Shown: one piece after another, positions 59,624 through 64,000 of the stretch
How the letters are laid out: each line of letters begins with the position of its first letter
How positions within the stretch are numbered: the first letter of the stretch is position 1
The notes under the pieces: model-generated
Seen by the model: the letters and a program-made list of their open reading frames with translations, nothing else
The model's database searches: none
What the model was told of the DNA's origin: nothing
Program-made: the position numbers and the translations under genes
Source: Sulfitobacter guttiformis
GTDB taxonomy: Bacteria > Pseudomonadota > Alphaproteobacteria > Rhodobacterales > Rhodobacteraceae
Reading direction: 5' to 3'
DNA: 64,000 nucleotides
Assembly: GCF_003610455.1 (NCBI RefSeq)
Contig: NZ_RAQK01000001.1
Span: forward strand, 1,736,001 to 1,800,000

Positions 59624-59835
59624 GGCAAGCCCTTCGGATATGGCAAAATTGATTGCGAGTGTTATGGCTAAAGCGGGCGGCACGGGCAAGGGGGTTGCGC
59701 CTTGCCTTCCGTGCAGGGACGGTAAATCTACGCGAACTCCGCCCATAGTGTCCTGTATGTGGATAAAGTGGTTCACGTCCTCGAGCGGTATGGCTACAAG
59801 GCGCTAAACCGAATGTGAGCCGGAGCCTGTGCCCT

Positions 59836-61353
59836 ATGCCGATCCCGAAACCAGTTGTATTGTGTATTCTTGATGGCTGGGGCATTGGCGCTGTGCGCGA
59901 AGGGAATGCACCTCTGTTGGCGCATACCCCGAATATGGACCGCCTTATCGCGCAGGCCCCTGCTGCGACCTTGACGACCTTCGGCCCTGATGTCGGTCTG
60001 CCAAGGGGTCAAATGGGCAATTCCGAGGTTGGCCATACCAATATCGGTGCAGGCCGTGTGGTGGCGATGGATCTGGGTCAGATTGATCTGGCCATTGAGG
60101 AGGGCAGTTTTGCCGCCCATCCCCCGCTACAGGATTTTATCGATGCGATGCAGGCCTCGGGCGGGGTTGCGCATCTTATGGGATTGGTTTCCGGCGGCGG
60201 GGTCCATGGCCACATCTCCCATATGATCGCAGCGGTGAAAGCGATTACAGAAGCGGGTATCCGCGTTGTGATCCATGCACTGACAGACGGACGCGACGTG
60301 GCTCCGCAATCCGCACTTGCCGATCTGGCCAATCTCGAGGCGTCCTTGCCCGCAAAGGCGCGTATCGTCACCCTGACAGGGCGGTATTATGCCCTTGACC
60401 GCGACAACAGATGGGACCGTGTGGCACTGGCGTTCGGCGCTATTGCGCGTGGTCAGGGTGCGGTTATCGCCAGTGCGCAGGCAGCGGTGCACGCTTCCTA
60501 TGATGCAGGCATTACCGATGAATTTATCAAGCCCTGCGTGATGGGTGGCTACGCTGGCGCGCAGGACGGTGACGGACTGTTTTGCCTGAATTTTCGTGCC
60601 GACCGTGCGCGTGAGATCATGTCTGCACTCGCTGCTCCCGATTTTAACAGTTTTGATCGCGGCGCACCTTTGAATTGGGGCGCTGTGATGGGAATGGCCG
60701 CCTACTCTACGGTACATGGCGCTTTTATGACCACAATGTATCACAAACCCGAGATCATCAATACGCTGGGCAGCTGGGTCGCGTCCAAGGGGCTGCGCCA
60801 GTTCCGGCTGGCCGAGACCGAGAAATATCCTCACGTAACTTTCTTTCTCAACGGCGGCGCGGAGGTGCCCGAGATTGGCGAGGACAGATTTATGCCGCTG
60901 TCGCCCAAAGTGGCGACCTATGACTTGCAGCCGGAAATGTCCTCCGTCCAAGTCACCGATCAGCTGGTAAAGGCCATCGAGGCTCAATACGATTTGATCG
61001 TCGTGAATTATGCCAATCCTGACATGGTGGGTCACACGGGTGATCTAGCGGCGGCGATCGCGGCCTGTGAAGCTGTGGATAAGGGCCTTGGGCACGCGCT
61101 GGAGGCGGTGGAAAAAGTGGGTGGCGCAATGATCGTGACTGCGGATCATGGCAATTGCGAGATGATGATAGATCCTGCAACTGGCGGGCCCCACACGGCT
61201 CACACGCTCAACCCTGTACCAGTCGTACTTGTGGGGGGACCGCAGGGTAGTCGCCTGCGCACCGGCCGTCTGGCCGATCTGGCGCCGACTGTGCTTGCGC
61301 TGATGGGCCTTGATCAACCTGAAGAGATGACAGGGGAGAGCCTTCTGACATGA
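59836..61353 (+). CDS. gpmI: Cofactor-independent phosphoglycerate mutase GpmI
   Basis: Interconverts 3- and 2-phosphoglycerate in glycolysis. The 505-residue alkaline-phosphatase-superfamily enzyme has VLCILDGWGIG (metal Asp) at residues 8-18, the phosphoserine nucleophile Ser63 in GQMGNSEVGHTNIG, HALTDGRDVAP near residue 151, FLNGGAEVP and NYANPDMVGHTGD near residue 393, TADHGN near residue 435. The ATG at 59836 matches the family start. Overlaps envC by four bases. Confidence 0.96.
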   Translation: MPIPKPVVLCILDGWGIGAVREGNAPLLAHTPNMDRLIAQAPAATLTTFGPDVGLPRGQMGNSEVGHTNIGAGRVVAMDLGQIDLAIEEGSFAAHPPLQDFIDAMQASGGVAHLMGLVSGGGVHGHISHMIAAVKAITEAGIRVVIHALTDGRDVAPQSALADLANLEASLPAKARIVTLTGRYYALDRDNRWDRVALAFGAIARGQGAVIASAQAAVHASYDAGITDEFIKPCVMGGYAGAQDGDGLFCLNFRADRAREIMSALAAPDFNSFDRGAPLNWGAVMGMAAYSTVHGAFMTTMYHKPEIINTLGSWVASKGLRQFRLAETEKYPHVTFFLNGGAEVPEIGEDRFMPLSPKVATYDLQPEMSSVQVTDQLVKAIEAQYDLIVVNYANPDMVGHTGDLAAAIAACEAVDKGLGHALEAVEKVGGAMIVTADHGNCEMMIDPATGGPHTAHTLNPVPVVLVGGPQGSRLRTGRLADLAPTVLALMGLDQPEEMTGESLLT

Positions 61354-62477
61354 TCCTGCGCGCCACCTTCTTTGCTTTGGCATTTGCGACAGCCGCCAGT
61401 GCGCAGAGCGATGCATCCGCGGAGGCACGGGCGGCGGTGGTGATGTTGGAAGAGGCCGTTGTTCAGTTAGAAGCGGCAGACGGGGCGCGGGACCGTGTGC
61501 AGGCGTTGACCCAGACAATTCAGGCGTTTGAGACAGGTCTGGCCGCGATGCGTACGGGATTGCGGCAGGCAGCGATCCGCGAGGCACAGCTCAGTGCAAA
61601 GCTGGAGGCGCGCGATGGCGAGGTGGGCCAGTTGCTCGCTGTCTTGCAGCGGATCGGCACCAATAATCCTACCGCGCTGCTGCACCCTGATGGACCGACG
61701 GGCACCGCGCGCGCTGGGCTGCTTTTGGCGGAGCTTACGCCAGCCCTCAACCAGCGCGCCGATCAATTGCGCCGTGATTTGCAAGATGTGCAGACCCTGC
61801 GTGCTCTGCAAACCAATGCCGAAGAGCGCCTGCGCACCAGTCTGACAGCCGTGCAGACGGCACGGACCGAGCTAAATCAGGCGATGGCAGAACGTACCGA
61901 TCTGCCTAAACGCTTTACCGAAGATCCGATATCAACGGCCATCCTCATCGCCTCTACCGAGACTTTGGGCGGATTTGCATCTGGGTTGTCGCAGATTGTG
62001 ACTGACGAAGATATCAATGTGGCGCTTCCCGTCGGCATTGACGGTCAGATAGGTGATTTGCCCCTTCCCGTGCGCAGTATCGTACTGCGCGCCATGAATG
62101 AGGCCGACGCCGCAGGTGTCGTCAGGCCAGGTGTTTTGCTGGCGACGCGTCCGCGTGCCATTGTCACATCGCCAACGGCGGCTACAATAAGGTATCAAGG
62201 GCCGCTAATGAATTTTGGCAACGTCATGATCCTAGAGCCGCGTTCTGATACATTGTTTGTGCTTGCTGGACTCGAGACAGTATACGGTGAAATAGGACAG
62301 GTTATTGCGGCAGGAACGCCCGTTGGATTGATGGGAGGCGCGGAAGCGGGTGCCGAATTGTCAACAGATGGTGATGGCACTGGTGCAGCTCGCTCAGAAA
62401 CGCTCTATGTAGAAGTAAGGCAGGATAATGTACCCCAAGATCCCGCATCTTGGTTCAGGATCGACAAGGATGGATGA
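61350..62477 (+). CDS. Murein hydrolase activator EnvC-like protein
   Basis: A 375-residue exported protein with a signal peptide (MILRATFFALAFATAASAQ), a long coiled coil (about 22-190) and a C-terminal LytM/M23-like domain (about 255-370, FGNVMILEPRSDTLFVLAG and GTPVGLMGG). The M23 zinc ligands are absent: there is no His in the LytM region. This is expected for EnvC, which activates amidases at the septum rather than cutting wall itself. It lies between gpmI and ctpA, a common alphaproteobacterial order. Confidence 0.9.
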   Translation: MILRATFFALAFATAASAQSDASAEARAAVVMLEEAVVQLEAADGARDRVQALTQTIQAFETGLAAMRTGLRQAAIREAQLSAKLEARDGEVGQLLAVLQRIGTNNPTALLHPDGPTGTARAGLLLAELTPALNQRADQLRRDLQDVQTLRALQTNAEERLRTSLTAVQTARTELNQAMAERTDLPKRFTEDPISTAILIASTETLGGFASGLSQIVTDEDINVALPVGIDGQIGDLPLPVRSIVLRAMNEADAAGVVRPGVLLATRPRAIVTSPTAATIRYQGPLMNFGNVMILEPRSDTLFVLAGLETVYGEIGQVIAAGTPVGLMGGAEAGAELSTDGDGTGAARSETLYVEVRQDNVPQDPASWFRIDKDG

Positions 62478-62481
62478 GTAA

Positions 62482-63816
62482 ATGAAGAAGTTTTTGATGG
62501 CCGCGGCCGGCGGTACGGTTGCAGGCATAATCGCCACAACGCAGATCGCCGCACCGCTTCTGGCACAGGAAGCCGCCAAAACCGAGAATGTTTACGAGCA
62601 GCTTGACCTGTTTGGCGATATTTTTGAGCGGATTCGCGCGCAATATGTCGAGGAAGTAGATTCCGGCGAACTGATCGAGGCGGCGATTAACGGTATGCTT
62701 ACCTCGCTTGATCCGCACTCAAGTTATCTTTCTCCGAAAGACGCCGTGAAAATGCGCGAGCAGACCCGCGGCGAGTTCGGCGGACTCGGCATCGAAGTCA
62801 CGCAAGAAGACGGTTTTGTAAAAGTCGTCTCGCCCATCGATGGAACACCGGCGGATGAGGCAGGGATCGAGGCAGGCGATTTCATTACCCATGTGGACGG
62901 CGAAAGCCTGCTTGGGCTGGTACTGGACGAAGCGGTCGAACTAATGCGGGGGCCTGTCGGCTCCGATATTGTGATCACCGTTGTGCGCGAGGGCGAAAGC
63001 GAGCCCTTTGACGTGACCATCACCCGCGACACCATCGAGTTGACTGTTGTGCGCTCGCGCACTGAAGGCGACAGCGTCGTTCTGCGCCTGAGTACTTTCA
63101 ACGACCAGACCTACCCGAAGATGGCCGAGCAATTGGCAGAAAAGGTCGAGGCGGCGGGTGGTATCGACAATATAAACGGTTTTGTCATTGATCTGCGCAA
63201 CAATCCCGGTGGTCTGCTGACGCAGGCGATCAAAGTTTCTGATGCTTTCCTGAACGAGGGCGAGATCGTGAGCACACGTGGCCGTGAGGCCGCAGACGGT
63301 GACCGCTTTAATGCGACAGTGGGCGATCTGGCCGAGGGCAAGCCGATTGTCGTGCTGATCAACGGTGGCTCCGCATCTGCCTCCGAGATCGTTGCAGGTG
63401 CCTTGCAGGATCATCGCCGTGCCATCGTGGTTGGCACAAAAAGCTTTGGCAAAGGGTCAGTGCAGACGGTTATGCCGCTACGTTCCGAGGGGGCCATGCG
63501 CCTGACGACGGCGCGGTATTACACACCGTCGGGCCGCTCGATCCAGTCATTGGGCGTTTCTCCTGACATCATAGTAGCACAGCCCCGCGCGTCCAGCAGT
63601 GAAGAAGAGGAAGAGACAACAGTAGGTCGCTCCCGCTCCGAGGCTGATCTACGTGGCAGTTTGAACAACGACAGCCTGAGCGAGGACGAGATCAAGCAGA
63701 TTCAGGCTGACCGCGAGAAGGCTGAAAAAGCTGCTGAATTGCGTATCGAGGATTATCAGTTGGCTTATGCTATCGATATCCTAAAAGGCTTGTCGGCACT
63801 GGGGCCACGGGACTAA
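62482..63816 (+). CDS. ctpA: Carboxy-terminal processing protease CtpA (S41)
   Basis: A 444-residue periplasmic serine protease. Signal peptide or anchor (about 1-29), a PDZ domain (about 95-180, GGLGIEVTQEDGFVKVVSPI), and the S41 catalytic core with Ser299 in GGSASASEI and Lys324 in SFGKGSVQ, spaced 25 apart as expected for the Ser-Lys dyad. It trims C-termini of envelope proteins; proximity to envC suggests cell-wall processing. Four bases after envC and followed by a strong terminator. Confidence 0.95.
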   Translation: MKKFLMAAAGGTVAGIIATTQIAAPLLAQEAAKTENVYEQLDLFGDIFERIRAQYVEEVDSGELIEAAINGMLTSLDPHSSYLSPKDAVKMREQTRGEFGGLGIEVTQEDGFVKVVSPIDGTPADEAGIEAGDFITHVDGESLLGLVLDEAVELMRGPVGSDIVITVVREGESEPFDVTITRDTIELTVVRSRTEGDSVVLRLSTFNDQTYPKMAEQLAEKVEAAGGIDNINGFVIDLRNNPGGLLTQAIKVSDAFLNEGEIVSTRGREAADGDRFNATVGDLAEGKPIVVLINGGSASASEIVAGALQDHRRAIVVGTKSFGKGSVQTVMPLRSEGAMRLTTARYYTPSGRSIQSLGVSPDIIVAQPRASSSEEEEETTVGRSRSEADLRGSLNNDSLSEDEIKQIQADREKAEKAAELRIEDYQLAYAIDILKGLSALGPRD

Positions 63817-63840
63817 TTCAAGCGCACATTATGCGATGGT

Positions 63841-63872
63841 AAAAGGCCGCCCCCTGAACGGGGCGGCCTTTT
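63841..63872 (+). terminator. Intrinsic terminator after ctpA
   Basis: A perfect 13-bp inverted repeat, AAAAGGCCGCCCC (63841-63853) and GGGGCGGCCTTTT (63860-63872), with a 6-base loop. The U-tract is the end of the stem, and the A-tract on the other arm allows termination on both strands. The remaining 128 bases to the window end show no gene I can support. Confidence 0.9.
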
Positions 63873-64000
63873 GCATGGGAGGTAAAAGTAATATCGAAGC
63901 CGGTTTGCTACAAACGCACACGGCATCGCGAATGCATTGATGTATGATCTATGCGCTGCTGAGGTTGTGCCAGACGGAGGTGGTCAAGCCGGCGGAACCA

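Noticed and set aside
59624..59776. N-terminal extension of the zf-CHCC protein
   Set aside because: The extension lacks similarity to the family and precedes a family-typical ATG; left as non-coding upstream of gpmI and the zinc-finger gene.
60127..61035. A 302-codon minus-strand open frame
   Set aside because: Lies wholly antisense to gpmI, which has all its catalytic motifs; no recognisable protein signal.
63880..64000. Short open stretches on both strands at the window end
   Set aside because: A plus-strand frame from 63944 and a minus-strand frame ending at 63949 are both open to the edge, but each is under 20 codons and neither is recognisable.
1..64000. CRISPR arrays, insertion sequences, tRNA genes
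   Set aside because: No spaced direct repeats, transposase motifs, terminal inverted repeats or tRNA T-arm/CCA patterns were seen on reading; a dedicated search could still find a short one.

Overview
The window looks like chromosomal sequence of an alphaproteobacterium of the order Rhodobacterales, probably of the Roseobacter group. This is inferred from gene content: an aerobic cobalamin operon headed by a B12 riboswitch and cbtBA, a Mur-type Fur protein divergent from a sitABCD manganese importer, a moxR / DUF58 / DUF4159 wall-associated cluster, and a gpmI-envC-ctpA string. Genes are tightly packed, with many 4-base ATGA overlaps and several tail-to-tail stop-codon overlaps. I see no rRNA, tRNA, insertion sequence, prophage or CRISPR array.

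Layout. 1-1.9 kb: flagellar genes on the minus strand (flgE, cut by the window edge, and motB). 2-7.7 kb: an MFS transporter, trhO (tRNA uridine hydroxylase), and two NAD-salvage genes, pncA and pncB, with a decayed marC gene between them; pncB is coupled to a class IV aminotransferase. 7.7-11.7 kb: sitABCD and the divergent regulator mur, with a Fur-box-like operator between them. 11.7-12.6 kb: an EamA exporter. 12.65-28.4 kb: a cobalamin riboswitch followed by cbtB, cbtA, a His/Met-rich exported protein, a DUF1636 protein, cobW, cobN, cobG, cobH, cobI, cobJ, cobL, cobE, cobM, cobB, cobA, a second DUF1636 protein and cobF. cobK lies antisense inside the array, its start codon overlapping that of cobL. 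Together these take uroporphyrinogen III to hydrogenobyrinic acid a,c-diamide, import cobalt and supply the large chelatase subunit. cobS/cobT, cobO, cobQ and the nucleotide-loop genes are not here.

28.4-34 kb (mostly minus): arfB, a probable small transcript with an 18-codon ORF and a terminator, the queuosine-precursor transporter yhhQ, a phytase-like esterase, the lipoprotein mepA, a UMF1-type MFS protein and a hot-dog thioesterase; then yggT on plus. 34-39 kb: recQ, yaaA and a soluble hybrid histidine kinase. 39-47.8 kb: a large alpha-2-macroglobulin with an N-terminal PAN/Apple domain, coupled to pbpC, then an AEC transporter. 47.8-54.5 kb: moxR, DUF58, a BatA/DUF4159 protein and a GATase-like membrane protein, all overlapping by four bases. 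54.5-64 kb: DUF1285, hydroxypyruvate isomerase, a GST, polA, a zinc-finger protein, gpmI, envC, ctpA and a strong terminator.

The most noteworthy items are the compact small-ORF transcript at 28.9-29.1 kb, whose near-perfect Shine-Dalgarno is complementary to its own 3' region; the head-to-head cobK/cobL start-codon overlap; the multiply broken marC; and the uncharacterised metal-binding proteins embedded in the cobalamin operon.
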